Positions 7,993 through 16,015 of a DNA stretch of 20,500 nt are shown piece by piece. Each line of letters starts with the position of its first letter. Positions within the stretch are counted from its first letter, which is position 1. The position numbers and the translations under genes are program-made. Source of the stretch: JANOAR01 sp031411235 (GTDB taxonomy: Bacteria > Verrucomicrobiota > Verrucomicrobiia > Verrucomicrobiales > Verrucomicrobiaceae); assembly GCA_031411235.1 (NCBI GenBank), contig JANOAR010000043.1, positions 1 to 20,500 on the forward strand, written 5' to 3'. The notes beneath the pieces are model-generated. The model was not told the DNA's origin, made no database searches, and saw nothing but the letters and a program-made list of their open reading frames with translations.

Positions 7993-9420
7993 ATGAAACG
8001 CACCTGCCTTGCCCTCGCTCTCGCATTCACCGCAGCCTCGGCCTTCGCTGCGGCCAAGCCCAACGTGATCTTCATCCTCGCCGACGACCTCGGCTACACC
8101 GATGTCGCCACTTTTGGCAGTCGCTACTACGAGACGCCGAACCTCGACAAACTGGCCGCGCAGGGCACCAAGCTCACCAACCATCACCACTGCCAGAACT
8201 GCCAACCCACACGCGCCGCGCTCATGACGGGCCAGTATGGACCGCGCACCGGAGTCTATACTGTGGGTGCCACGAGTCGTTTCGAGTGGCAGTCTCGCCC
8301 ACTTCGGCCCGTCGAAAACGTCACCGAACTGCCATTGGATCGCACCCTTATCGCCCAGTCCATGAAGGGCGCGGGCTATGCCACCGCGATGTTCGGCAAA
8401 TGGCACCTGGGGCAAGACCAGGCGCATCATCCCGCCCAGCGTGGCTTTGATGAAGCCATCGTCAGCATGGGGGAACACTTCAATTTCAAGACATCGCCTG
8501 TGACGCCGTATGCCGAGGGCACCTACCTCGCCGACTTCCTCACCGACAAGGCGGTGGACTTCATCCAGCGGCACAAGGATGCGCCGTTCTTCCTCTACCT
8601 ACCGCACTATGGAGTCCATTCGCCACATGAGGCGAAGGCAGAATGGATCGCCCACTTCAAAGACAAGCCACCCGTCGGCGGGCACAAAAACCCGATATAT
8701 GCCGCGATGATCGCCAGCGTCGATGAGAGCGTAGGCCGCATCATGGCGACGCTGGATGAACTCAAGCTCGCAGACAATACGGTGCTTATCTTCGCCAGTG
8801 ACAACGGCGGCGTCGGTGGCTACGAGCGCGAGGGAGTGCAGGGCGGCAGCATCACCGACAACGCACCGCTGCGGAGCGGCAAAGGTAGTCTCTATGAGGG
8901 CGGCACCCGAGTGCCCTTCATCGTTCGCTGGCCCGGTCTCACCAAGCCCGGCACACTCTGCGGAGTGCCTACCACTCACGTCGATCTATTCCCCACCCTG
9001 CTAGAGATCGCAGGAGCCAGCGCACCCGCGAATCAAGTCCTTGATGGCGAGAGCCTCGTGCCGCTATTCAAAGACAGCGCCTCTAGCCTGAAGCGCCCAT
9101 CCATCTTTCAGCACTTCCCAGGCTACCTGGGCGCGAGTGGCGGCACCTGGCGCACCCTGCCAGTCGCGACCCTGATCACAGGTGACTGGAAGCTCATGGA
9201 GTTCATGGAAGACCAGCACCTAGAACTCTACAACCTACAAGCCGACATCGGCGAAAAGTCCAATCTAGCCTCGGCGCAACCCGAGAAAGCCAAAGAGCTA
9301 CAAGCCCAACTTCATGCTTGGCAAACGAGTGTAGGTGCCAAGATGCCAACGAAGAATGAACCCACCACAGCCGCCGCCAAGAAGAAGGGTAAAGGGAAGG
9401 GCAAAGGCAAGAAGCCGTGA
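7993..9420 (+). CDS. Secreted type I sulfatase (formylglycine, Cys type)
   Basis: 475 residues with a signal peptide (1-20, ending AFA). The catalytic core opens with KPNVIFILADDLGYTD, giving metal ligands Asp31 and Asp32. The sulfatase signature CQPTRAALMTGQ carries Cys70 for conversion to formylglycine and Arg74. FGKWHLG, HSPHE and ASDNGG supply the other active-site Lys, His, Asp and Asn residues. The C-terminus ends in a Lys/Gly-rich tail (KKKGKGKGKGKKP) that follows the fold and may be a charged or surface-binding tail. The enzyme should hydrolyse sulfate esters of glycans or similar compounds in the periplasm or outside the cell. It follows the NagA-like gene by 34 bp, so a sulfated amino-sugar substrate is an inference. 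No formylglycine-generating enzyme is in the window. Confidence 0.95.
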   Translation: MKRTCLALALAFTAASAFAAAKPNVIFILADDLGYTDVATFGSRYYETPNLDKLAAQGTKLTNHHHCQNCQPTRAALMTGQYGPRTGVYTVGATSRFEWQSRPLRPVENVTELPLDRTLIAQSMKGAGYATAMFGKWHLGQDQAHHPAQRGFDEAIVSMGEHFNFKTSPVTPYAEGTYLADFLTDKAVDFIQRHKDAPFFLYLPHYGVHSPHEAKAEWIAHFKDKPPVGGHKNPIYAAMIASVDESVGRIMATLDELKLADNTVLIFASDNGGVGGYEREGVQGGSITDNAPLRSGKGSLYEGGTRVPFIVRWPGLTKPGTLCGVPTTHVDLFPTLLEIAGASAPANQVLDGESLVPLFKDSASSLKRPSIFQHFPGYLGASGGTWRTLPVATLITGDWKLMEFMEDQHLELYNLQADIGEKSNLASAQPEKAKELQAQLHAWQTSVGAKMPTKNEPTTAAAKKKGKGKGKGKKP

Positions 9421-9437
9421 CGGTGTGTGGACTGACT

Positions 9438-9458
9438 CGCACGTCATTGTGACGTGCG
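9438..9458. other. Perfect 9-bp hairpin between convergent genes
   Basis: The arms are CGCACGTCA (9438-9446) and TGACGTGCG (9450-9458), with a 3-nt loop. It lies between the sulfatase stop and the PfkB-kinase stop, where a shared terminator would be expected. No T-run follows on either strand, so it is not a classic intrinsic terminator. Confidence 0.5.
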
Positions 9459-9463
9459 CGATG

Positions 9464-10378
9464 TTAGAATGCCGTGTAGCCGCGCAGCGCTGCGATACGC
9501 TTTGCCACGTCATCCGCCGTCACGTCTTGCAGCTTTAGCGTGCTGAAGGCTTCGCAGGTGTAGCTAGCCACCACGCTGCCGTGAACGACGGCCTCGCGTA
9601 GATCATCAAAAGTGGGCTTTGTTTTGCCATTCGCCGCGAGCCAGCCGCACAGGCCACCGAGGAAGGAATCGCCCGCGCCCGTGGGATCAAACACCGAAGG
9701 CAGAGGGAAGGCTGAGCAGGCGAAGAACTGCTCGGTGCCCTCGCCAAAGAGGTAGCTGCCGTGTTCGCCGCGTTTCACGATCACAAATTTTGGCCCCTTC
9801 GCCTGCAACTTGCGCCCGGCTTCCACGAGGTTCGTCGTCTTGGCGAATTCCTTCGCCTCGCCGTCGTTGATGACCAGCAAGTCGATCTTTTTCATCACTT
9901 CATTGAGCCGCGTCTGGGCGATCTCGATCCACAAGTCCATCGTGTCCGCTGCGATGAAGTCCGCGCCCGAGCATTGCTCCAGCGTTTGCAATTGATTGTC
10001 GGGGCTCATGTTTGCCAGCACCGCGATTTTTGCCGCTGCCGCTGCCGCAGGCAGTTTCGGCGTCCAGCTTTCCAGCACATTTAGGCCCACGCTGTGGGTG
10101 GTGCGCGAGTTCATATCGGCATGGTATTCACCCGTCCAGGTGAAGCTTTCGCCATCACTGCGCTCCAGCCCCGAGATGTCCACCCCACGGCTCGCCAGCA
10201 TGTCCAGGTGCGGCTTGGGGAAATCATGGCCGATGATGCCGACCAAGTGGACAGGCTTGCAGAACACACTCGCGGCTAGCGCTGCATAGGCTGCCGAGCC
10301 TCCCAGTAGCCCCTCCTGCGAGTCTTGCGGCGTTTTGACATTATCGAGGGCGACGGTACCAGTGATGACGATGGACAT
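9464..10378 (-). CDS. PfkB-family carbohydrate or nucleoside kinase
   Basis: 304 residues from the ATG at 10378, chosen because the fold starts at MSIVITGTVALDNV; 43 upstream codons of open frame overlap the promoter. The ribokinase-fold glycine motif is GLLGGSAAYAA (23-33). The C-terminal signature is DPTGAGDSFLGGL (231-243), with Asp237 as the catalytic base and GAG as the anion hole. NDGEAKEF (171-178) is the usual middle motif. The protein is close in layout to small ribokinase or adenosine-kinase-like PfkB members common in verrucomicrobia; the sugar or nucleoside substrate cannot be fixed. It is the sole gene on this strand here, convergent with the sulfatase and divergent from the OmpA-like gene. 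Confidence 0.9.
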   Translation of the reverse strand: MSIVITGTVALDNVKTPQDSQEGLLGGSAAYAALAASVFCKPVHLVGIIGHDFPKPHLDMLASRGVDISGLERSDGESFTWTGEYHADMNSRTTHSVGLNVLESWTPKLPAAAAAAKIAVLANMSPDNQLQTLEQCSGADFIAADTMDLWIEIAQTRLNEVMKKIDLLVINDGEAKEFAKTTNLVEAGRKLQAKGPKFVIVKRGEHGSYLFGEGTEQFFACSAFPLPSVFDPTGAGDSFLGGLCGWLAANGKTKPTFDDLREAVVHGSVVASYTCEAFSTLKLQDVTADDVAKRIAALRGYTAF

Positions 10379-10405
10379 GGGTGGAGAGGTTCGGAGAATG
10401 CGGTG

Positions 10406-10434
10406 ATTAGAGTAACTGTAAAAAGCCTTGCCAA
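10406..10434 (-). promoter_or_regulatory. Sigma70-like promoter for the PfkB-family gene
   Basis: Read on the minus strand, TTGGCA (10434-10429) and TCTAAT (10411-10406) each match the consensus at five of six positions, with an exact 17-nt spacer. They lie 28 bp before the ATG at 10378, giving a short leader of about 20 nt. Confidence 0.6.
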
Positions 10435-10552
10435 AAATGAGTGAACTCTTCACCATCCGGCCCGACTTGCGGGTCGCGTTTGTGCCGTTCCTTCCACACG
10501 GTGTCAAGTGCCTTGCGCCCTAGTTCCATCGCTCCTCGGAGCCCTCCCCCAC

Positions 10553-11836
10553 ATGCGTTTCCACATCGTCCTAGCCACCCTCCTGCTCATCCTGGTCTTC
10601 GCCGGAGTGCTGGAGCGTCGCTTCGAGTGGCACCAGAAGCCCCTGCTGCTCGCCCAAGCCGAGAGCACCCTCGCCAGTGCCCAGCTCAGCGGCATCGTCG
10701 TGCAGCTCGACCACTTCGACGCCCGCCTCTCAGGCACCTGCACCGACCCAGATGGCCGTGAAAAAGCACGCGAACTGCTCAATCAAATCCGAGGCATTCG
10801 AGTCCCCGAGTGGAACAACCACGTTCGAGTGCCTGCAAAAGTAGTCGCCAAAATCAGCGACAAAACCATCACCCTAAGCGGCTGGTTGCCCAATGAGGCG
10901 CTGCAAGCCGACCTCATCAACTGGGTCAAACAATTCCGCCCCGAACTCACCATTAATGACCGTGGCCTACGCACCTCGCCGCACGTCGATCTGGGCAAAA
11001 TCGTTGCCATTGCCGAGGGCCGAATGTCCGAAGTCTTTGCCGATGTCCTGGCGAAAATCCGCATCCCCCCCTTCCTCTCCATCACCCGCGACGGGCCACG
11101 CACCGTCATCCGTGGCCGCGTCCAATCAGAAGCACTCGCCGAGGCCATCACCAAAGCCGCCGGAGGCAGCATCAATGGACGCCTCGTCACCATCGACATC
11201 ACCGCCAACAAGCACACCCCCGATGCTGCCTTTGCCAAAGGCGACGCCACCGCGAAATTCATTGCCAGCTTTCTCAATAGCCCCTCGCCAGGCACCTTCA
11301 GCATCGACCCCCTCAACGGCCCCCAACTCAAAGCCTATGCCACGGCACAAATGGAGAGCGAATGGCTCGCCCTACTGCGTCCCCTCAGCGGCTCTGCACG
11401 CGTCAATACCAACATCACCCGCGTGCCGTCCATCTACCACTTCCCCGACTACCAGCCCATCTCCCAACTACCACCGGGGATGGCAGAAAGTCTGCGTAGC
11501 ATTTTTCAACTGCACCCCATCTACTTCGACATCGGCTCCGCCACCCTGCGCCCCGAGGAAGCCATCAAGCTCGGCCCCCTCGTCTATCTCATCAACAGCG
11601 CTGGCCCCCAGGCCAGTTTCATCATCGCCGCCTCTGCCGATAGCGGTGGCGAGCCAGGGGTGCAAAATGATGCCATCCAGCGTGCCCGAGGCGATGCCGT
11701 GCGCGTAAAATTGGCGCAACTCGGCGTCGCCAACACCCACTTTGAAGTCCAAGTTTTTAACGCCATCCCCAACCCCCAGTTACCGCCAGACGAAGCCCGC
11801 CGCCAGACCCGTCGCGTTGAGTTCCTGATCAAGTAA
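10553..11836 (+). CDS. Envelope protein with BON-like repeats and OmpA-like peptidoglycan-binding domain
   Basis: 427 residues from the ATG at 10553, chosen because the next residues, RFHIVLATLLLILVFAGVL, form a membrane anchor; a GTG at 10508 only adds 15 residues before it. Two BON-like segments follow (about 46-93 and 98-142). A middle region (150-310) with ISITRDGPRTVIRGRV-like strands may hold one or two more. The C-terminal domain (321-427) begins HPIYFDIGSATLRPEE and has Asp363 and an Arg near 377-379 at the positions where OmpA-type domains bind diaminopimelate. The order resembles mycobacterial ArfA/OmpATb. It probably sits in the inner membrane and reaches the peptidoglycan. The next gene follows by 12 bp on the same strand, so the two form a likely unit. 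Confidence 0.82.
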   Translation: MRFHIVLATLLLILVFAGVLERRFEWHQKPLLLAQAESTLASAQLSGIVVQLDHFDARLSGTCTDPDGREKARELLNQIRGIRVPEWNNHVRVPAKVVAKISDKTITLSGWLPNEALQADLINWVKQFRPELTINDRGLRTSPHVDLGKIVAIAEGRMSEVFADVLAKIRIPPFLSITRDGPRTVIRGRVQSEALAEAITKAAGGSINGRLVTIDITANKHTPDAAFAKGDATAKFIASFLNSPSPGTFSIDPLNGPQLKAYATAQMESEWLALLRPLSGSARVNTNITRVPSIYHFPDYQPISQLPPGMAESLRSIFQLHPIYFDIGSATLRPEEAIKLGPLVYLINSAGPQASFIIAASADSGGEPGVQNDAIQRARGDAVRVKLAQLGVANTHFEVQVFNAIPNPQLPPDEARRQTRRVEFLIK

Positions 11837-11848
11837 CCTCCCTCCCTT

Positions 11849-13180
11849 ATGAATCCCGACATCGACCAGATCAACTGGGAGCCTATCATCTTCTTCATTG
11901 AGCACAGCCTCTTGGTCATGGCCGTCTCCGCCGTGGTCTTCTTTAGCCTAGGCCTATGGTTTGGTTGGCTCACCTGGGCTCGGCACAAGCGCCGTGCCCG
12001 TGCCTTCCAAGAAGAATGCGACCTCCTGCGCCACGAAATCGCCTCGCTCAAGCGGCGCATCGTCGAGGAATCCTCCATCCCCATTCACAACGTCACGCTC
12101 AGCGAGCCCATCGCCCCCGAGCCCATCGAAGAACCCGAGTCCACCGCAGGGCTCGGTGGCCTACTCGGGCTACCCGTTGTACCTGAAATAGCAGCGCCCG
12201 CTGTCCCTGAAAAAGTCATCCCAGTCCCCCCCCCAAGTCCATCGCCGCTCGCCCTCATCGTGAAAAACGCGGCCGCCGCCGAGCCCCCCAGAGTAAGCCT
12301 GCAAAAAACAGCCCCCGTCCCCACGCAAGTCCTCCCCACACCCCTTGCTAAGCCCGAGGGCAAACCCATCATCGTCAGCAAGCTAGCCCCGCCGCCGCCA
12401 GCCCCCAGCCCACCCCAAGCAACGATACCGCCACCCAAGCCCGCCCTTCCCGCCGCTCCAACCATCGCCGTCCCCGCTGCAACGTCGCCCCCTTTGGCAG
12501 CGCCCGTCAGCACCTCGCCCGCTGCGGCCCTGGCTCGGTTACTCGCGATCCCAACCCCCACGCCGCCACCCCAACCTACCGTTCCAACCCCAGGCATAGC
12601 CGCCGGAGACCTCCCAGTGGCGGAAAAACTCGCCAGCCTACTGGCCCAAGCGGTGACTCCCGCGAAAGCAGCCAGCCCGGAAAGCAAAACTGAAGCCCCC
12701 GCCAAGCCCGCAGCCCCAAGCAGAGTCACCACAAAAGTGGCCAAATCCCCCACCAAGCCCAGTCTGCCGCCTGTACTCCCCACGCAAGGCCATGCCGTGC
12801 CCGCACCACCTCCCACCAGCGCCCCCCCGGCAGTCGTTATCCCCACCCCACCAGCCAGCCCTGCCACGCAGGCCCTTGAAAAAGCCTTCGCCGCCGAGCT
12901 TGCCAAAAACGCCGCAATCCTCGATCCCGCCCTCGGCGTCATCTTCCACCAACGCCCTGAGCGCTGGGACGACCTCACCCTGCTGCGTGGTGTCGCCGAG
13001 ATCCTCCAGAATCGCCTGCACGACCACGGCGTTTTCACCTTCAAACAAATCGCCCTCTGGGGTGAAGACCACGCCCGAGAATTCTCCACGCTATTCGGAT
13101 TCAAGGAGCGCATCCATCGCGAGAAATGGATTCAGCAAGCCAGAGACCTGCATTTCCTAAAGTACGGCGAGCGAGTTTAA
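11849..13180 (+). CDS. Membrane protein with Pro/Ala-rich linker and helix-hairpin-helix-like C-terminal domain
   Basis: 443 residues. One membrane segment (about 20-43) is followed by a basic stretch, WARHKRRARAF, and a short coiled coil (50-75); the positive-inside rule puts the C-terminus in the cytoplasm. Residues 85-345 are a low-complexity Pro/Ala/Lys linker with many PPP and PAAP units. The last 71 residues (373-443) start WDDLTLLRGVAEILQNRL and end with EKWIQQARDLHFL. This matches the short helix-hairpin-helix-like domain found at the end of many proteins in COG3743 (usual form DDL-L-KGIG-LE-L-LGI-TF-QIA), though the GIG glycine pattern is degraded (RGVAE). Its role is unknown; DNA or protein binding is possible. 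It follows the OmpA-like gene by 12 bp. A run of nine C residues at 12226-12234 lies in the linker. Confidence 0.8.
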   Translation: MNPDIDQINWEPIIFFIEHSLLVMAVSAVVFFSLGLWFGWLTWARHKRRARAFQEECDLLRHEIASLKRRIVEESSIPIHNVTLSEPIAPEPIEEPESTAGLGGLLGLPVVPEIAAPAVPEKVIPVPPPSPSPLALIVKNAAAAEPPRVSLQKTAPVPTQVLPTPLAKPEGKPIIVSKLAPPPPAPSPPQATIPPPKPALPAAPTIAVPAATSPPLAAPVSTSPAAALARLLAIPTPTPPPQPTVPTPGIAAGDLPVAEKLASLLAQAVTPAKAASPESKTEAPAKPAAPSRVTTKVAKSPTKPSLPPVLPTQGHAVPAPPPTSAPPAVVIPTPPASPATQALEKAFAAELAKNAAILDPALGVIFHQRPERWDDLTLLRGVAEILQNRLHDHGVFTFKQIALWGEDHAREFSTLFGFKERIHREKWIQQARDLHFLKYGERV

Positions 13181-13243
13181 AAACGTCCCCCAACCAAGCA
13201 CCCCCAACGCCAAGTCAAACACCTCATCATTCATCATTTTCCC

Positions 13244-14416
13244 ATGCACCTCCCCACCCTCCTCCTCCTAGCCACCAGCCTTCCTATCCTCGCCGATACT
13301 GGCTCCGCCTTCTATGGCGACGCCCCCGACGCGCATCACCCCTGGGCCATCCATGATCGCAATCGGCCCCAGCCACCCCGCGTCGAGCCCGGCACCTTCA
13401 GCAGCCAAGAGCAACCCGGCCAGCCTCCCAGCGACGCTGTCATTCTCTTTGACGGCACCCCCGCAACCCTCGCCAACTGGATCGCCGACAAACAACCCGC
13501 CGAGCCCACTAAGTGGATCGTCAAAGACGGCAGCCTGCAATGCGTCCCCGGCTCCGGCTACGTCCGCACCGTGCAGGAGTTCGGCGATTGCCAGCTCCAC
13601 GTCGAGTGGTCTGCCCCTACCGAAGTGCATGGCGATAGCCAAGGCCGAGGCAACAGCGGCGTCTTCCTCATGGGCATGGTCGAAGTCCAAGTCCTCGACA
13701 ACTACAACAACCCCACCTATGCCGACGGCTTCGCTGGCTGCGTCTATGGGGTCAATCCACCCTTCGCCAATCCTCTGCGCAAGCCCGGCGAATGGCAAGT
13801 GTACGACATTGTCTTCCGTCGCCCCCTCTATGACGGCGACAAAATGATCTCCCCCGGCACCCTCACCGTCTTCAGCAACGGCGTCCTCGTCCAAGACCAC
13901 ACCCCCATCGAAGGTGGCGGCGGCCACAAAGCCCGCTCCAAAGACCGCCCCTTCCCCAAAAGTGGTCCCTTCAAGCTCCAAGACCACGGCAACCCCGTAC
14001 GCTACCGCAACATCTGGTATCGCCCCCTCCCCATCCGCAGCGAAGAAGGCGGCACCAACGGAGTCCTCAGCGAAGCCGCCACCAGGGCCAAGCGCCAAGC
14101 CATCGCCGCCGACATCCGCGCCGACGCCGCCAAGCTCCAAGGCAACGAGCAACTCCTGCGCCTCATGGAGTCCCTCTGCTACGAAAAGGAAGCCACCACC
14201 CAGAGCCAAGTCGAAGCCCAGCTCACCACCTTGGCCCAGGAGATGAAAGCCACGCCCGCCGACAAACTCGAAGCCCGCAAAGGCGACATCCTACGCTTCC
14301 ACAACGCCCTCCAGTACCTCGCCAAATTTACCATCCTCCCCGCCGACTTCACCCCCACCCAGACCCTCGCTGGCATCGTCAAAGACCAGGAGTGGGAGAA
14401 AAAGAAGCCACATTAA
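13244..14416 (+). CDS. Exported DUF1080 (3-keto-disaccharide hydrolase) domain protein
   Basis: 390 residues. A signal peptide (1-17) precedes a short linker and the DUF1080 domain (about 66-262), which has a lectin-like beta-sandwich fold. Marks of the family are ILFDGTPATLANW (67-79), GRGNSGVFLMGMVEVQVLDN (134-153), EWQVYDIVFRRP (183-194) and GPFKLQDHGNPVRYRNIWYR (241-260). Members act on 3-keto sugars or simply bind glycans, and are expanded in planctomycetes and verrucomicrobia. A C-terminal helical region (270-390), charged and coiled-coil-like, is outside the domain. It lies 63 bp after the HhH-like gene, so it may be in the same transcript. The 3' end converges with the S41 protease, 26 bp away, with no terminator seen. 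Confidence 0.9.
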   Translation: MHLPTLLLLATSLPILADTGSAFYGDAPDAHHPWAIHDRNRPQPPRVEPGTFSSQEQPGQPPSDAVILFDGTPATLANWIADKQPAEPTKWIVKDGSLQCVPGSGYVRTVQEFGDCQLHVEWSAPTEVHGDSQGRGNSGVFLMGMVEVQVLDNYNNPTYADGFAGCVYGVNPPFANPLRKPGEWQVYDIVFRRPLYDGDKMISPGTLTVFSNGVLVQDHTPIEGGGGHKARSKDRPFPKSGPFKLQDHGNPVRYRNIWYRPLPIRSEEGGTNGVLSEAATRAKRQAIAADIRADAAKLQGNEQLLRLMESLCYEKEATTQSQVEAQLTTLAQEMKATPADKLEARKGDILRFHNALQYLAKFTILPADFTPTQTLAGIVKDQEWEKKKPH

Positions 14417-14442
14417 TTTTCATAGTGAGCCAAGGGCATCCG

Positions 14443-15690
14443 CTACCGCTTCACCGTCGGTTCGATGCCCTTTCCCCAGGCTTTGCCGCTGACGGTGGTG
14501 AAGTGGCCCATGGGCAACAGCAGTTCACCGCCGCCATTTTTTAGCGTGGCACCCGATTGCCAAGAATCCTTGCCATACGAGCGCTCGCCGCTGAGGCTGA
14601 CCTTCAGCGCAGGCACTTCGAGTAGCGCCTCAATGAAGATTTCCGCACTGCTCGCGGTGCCTCCATCCATCAGGATGAGTAGGCGCTTAAAGCCTGGGAT
14701 AGCAGGTATATTCGAGGCTAAGTCCTTCGGCTCCGGCTGCCCACGTTGGTACTTTTTAGCGAGAACAAGGGGGCGCGGAGCATCAATGAAGAGCGCCGCC
14801 GCATCAATGGCAGGGGGGATTTCACCGCCGCCGTTGCCCCGGAGATCCAGCGTGAGCGGCAGGCTGGGTTTTACCTTTTGTAGGGCGTCCCGCAAGTCCG
14901 ACACCGTATTGCTATCAAAGGTGGGGATACGCACCGTGGTGCCCGTGATGTCCGTATTGCTAGTGATGCGCAGCCCTGGGCTGATGTGGCGCGTGAGTTG
15001 TGCATTGATGGTGCGCCCCGTTTGCAGCCGCACACCGACATCTGCCTTCGAGCCTTCGCTGCCATAGAGCCGCACTTTGACTTTCCAGCGGCTCATGCCC
15101 TGCAACTCCACGCCATCGAGGCTCACGAGTTCATCGCCCGCTTGGATGCCAGCCTGGGCGGCAGCGCCCCCGTCAAAAGGTTGGCAATAATAGCGCCCAT
15201 TCTCACGAGCTTCGACCCTCATCCCAAGGTCGGCTTTGCCGAGATTGGCCAGCTCCGCCTGGACGCTGGAAGGGATGTAGTGGGCAAACTTCAAATGTCG
15301 TTCGCATACGCGTTGGATCGCAAGCTCGACCGTGGCTGTGGAGTCGAGTTTGCGCCCGGCTCGCGCCGCAAAACGCAGCACGTAGTTGTGGAAAGCCACG
15401 CGCAGCGTCGGTGCCGTGGTGCCGTAATCGGCATCCGTGGGCTTGGGCAGATCGGTGAACAGCGTGCTCTCGCTAGCGAGCGCGTCGATAGCCTGCCGCG
15501 TCAGTTGATTCTCTTCGAGCGGTTCGTAATACTCGGTGAGGAGTCGATCCATGAACTCTCCCCACAAGGCGCGTGCGCCTTCATCGCTACGCTCGGCCAG
15601 CGGCACCGCCGCGATGGGGCTAGTCTGGGCGTGCAGGGCTGGGTAGCCGAGAAGTAAAAGGAGGAAAAGCGGGAGGAGGCGGCGTGTCAT
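14443..15690 (-). CDS. S41-family (CtpA-like) PDZ serine protease, exported
   Basis: 415 residues from the ATG at 15690, chosen because MTRRLLPLFLLLLLGYPALHA is a signal peptide; 38 more upstream codons would run through an intrinsic terminator. An N-terminal helical region (30-150) is followed by a PDZ domain (about 155-230, with GAAAQAGIQAGDELVSLDGV). The S41 catalytic core has LDLRGNGGG, then GGTASSAEIF with the nucleophile Ser347, and GERSYGKDSW with the general base Lys374, 27 residues later as in CtpA/Prc. It should cleave or trim periplasmic proteins. The start codon lies only 13 nt after the T-run of the lipoprotein-operon terminator, so transcription either starts inside that space or reads through. 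Confidence 0.9.
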   Translation of the reverse strand: MTRRLLPLFLLLLLGYPALHAQTSPIAAVPLAERSDEGARALWGEFMDRLLTEYYEPLEENQLTRQAIDALASESTLFTDLPKPTDADYGTTAPTLRVAFHNYVLRFAARAGRKLDSTATVELAIQRVCERHLKFAHYIPSSVQAELANLGKADLGMRVEARENGRYYCQPFDGGAAAQAGIQAGDELVSLDGVELQGMSRWKVKVRLYGSEGSKADVGVRLQTGRTINAQLTRHISPGLRITSNTDITGTTVRIPTFDSNTVSDLRDALQKVKPSLPLTLDLRGNGGGEIPPAIDAAALFIDAPRPLVLAKKYQRGQPEPKDLASNIPAIPGFKRLLILMDGGTASSAEIFIEALLEVPALKVSLSGERSYGKDSWQSGATLKNGGGELLLPMGHFTTVSGKAWGKGIEPTVKR

Positions 15691-15703
15691 GGCGAGGCTA
15701 GAT

Positions 15704-15746
15704 AAAAAAGCCCGACTTCCTTTTTCAGCAAAAAGGAAGTCGGGCT
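15704..15746 (-). terminator. Strong intrinsic terminator after the lipoprotein genes
   Basis: On the minus strand a perfect 17-bp stem (15746-15730 with 15725-15709) closes a 4-nt loop (15729-15726). A run of six T residues overlaps and follows its end (15709-15704). It lies 15 bp after the stop of the small lipoprotein gene at 15762 and 13 bp before the protease start. Confidence 0.93.
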
Positions 15747-15761
15747 CGGTGGATGGTGGAT

Positions 15762-15974
15762 TTAGCGACTGAGCTGGTTGTTCAGTCGGCGTGCCTCGGC
15801 CCATTTATCCTGGGTGTCGGCTTGGATGCTGGAGTTCATCGCACGCCTATCAGCGATGCGCTGGTTGGACATGGACTGACTCCAGCCGAAAAGCCCGCCC
15901 TCGGACGGGTCTCCCGTAGTGGCGCAGGAGGTGAGGCTGCTAGCGATGACGATGGCGGCGAAGATACGTTTCAT
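15762..15974 (-). CDS. Small lipoprotein A, 70 residues
   Basis: The signal peptide MKRIFAAIVIASSLTS is followed by Cys17, a good lipobox (LTSC). The first 28 residues, through GDPSEGGL, match those of the next gene upstream (16016-16222) at 24 positions. The rest is unlike it: FGWSQSMSNQRIADRRAMNSS and a charged, helical end. I do not recognise a family. It ends the lipoprotein cluster, with the terminator 15 bp downstream, and lies 41 bp after the stop of lipoprotein B. The shared N-terminus with different C-termini suggests duplication followed by replacement or fast divergence of the tail. Confidence 0.8.
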   Translation of the reverse strand: MKRIFAAIVIASSLTSCATTGDPSEGGLFGWSQSMSNQRIADRRAMNSSIQADTQDKWAEARRLNNQLSR

Positions 15975-16015
15975 GGGCTTGAGTTTGTTGTTGGGGTGAT
16001 TCTGAGAGTTCCAGA

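Noticed and set aside
9438..9458. Intrinsic terminator shared by convergent genes
   Set aside because: The stem is perfect but has no T-run on either strand, so it is listed only as a hairpin.
10379..10507. Forty-three-residue extension of the PfkB-family kinase
   Set aside because: It overlaps a good promoter and precedes the start of the fold.
12085..13113. Long open frame of 342 codons on the minus strand
   Set aside because: Gly/Ala-rich shadow of the Pro/Ala linker gene; no domain and no start context.
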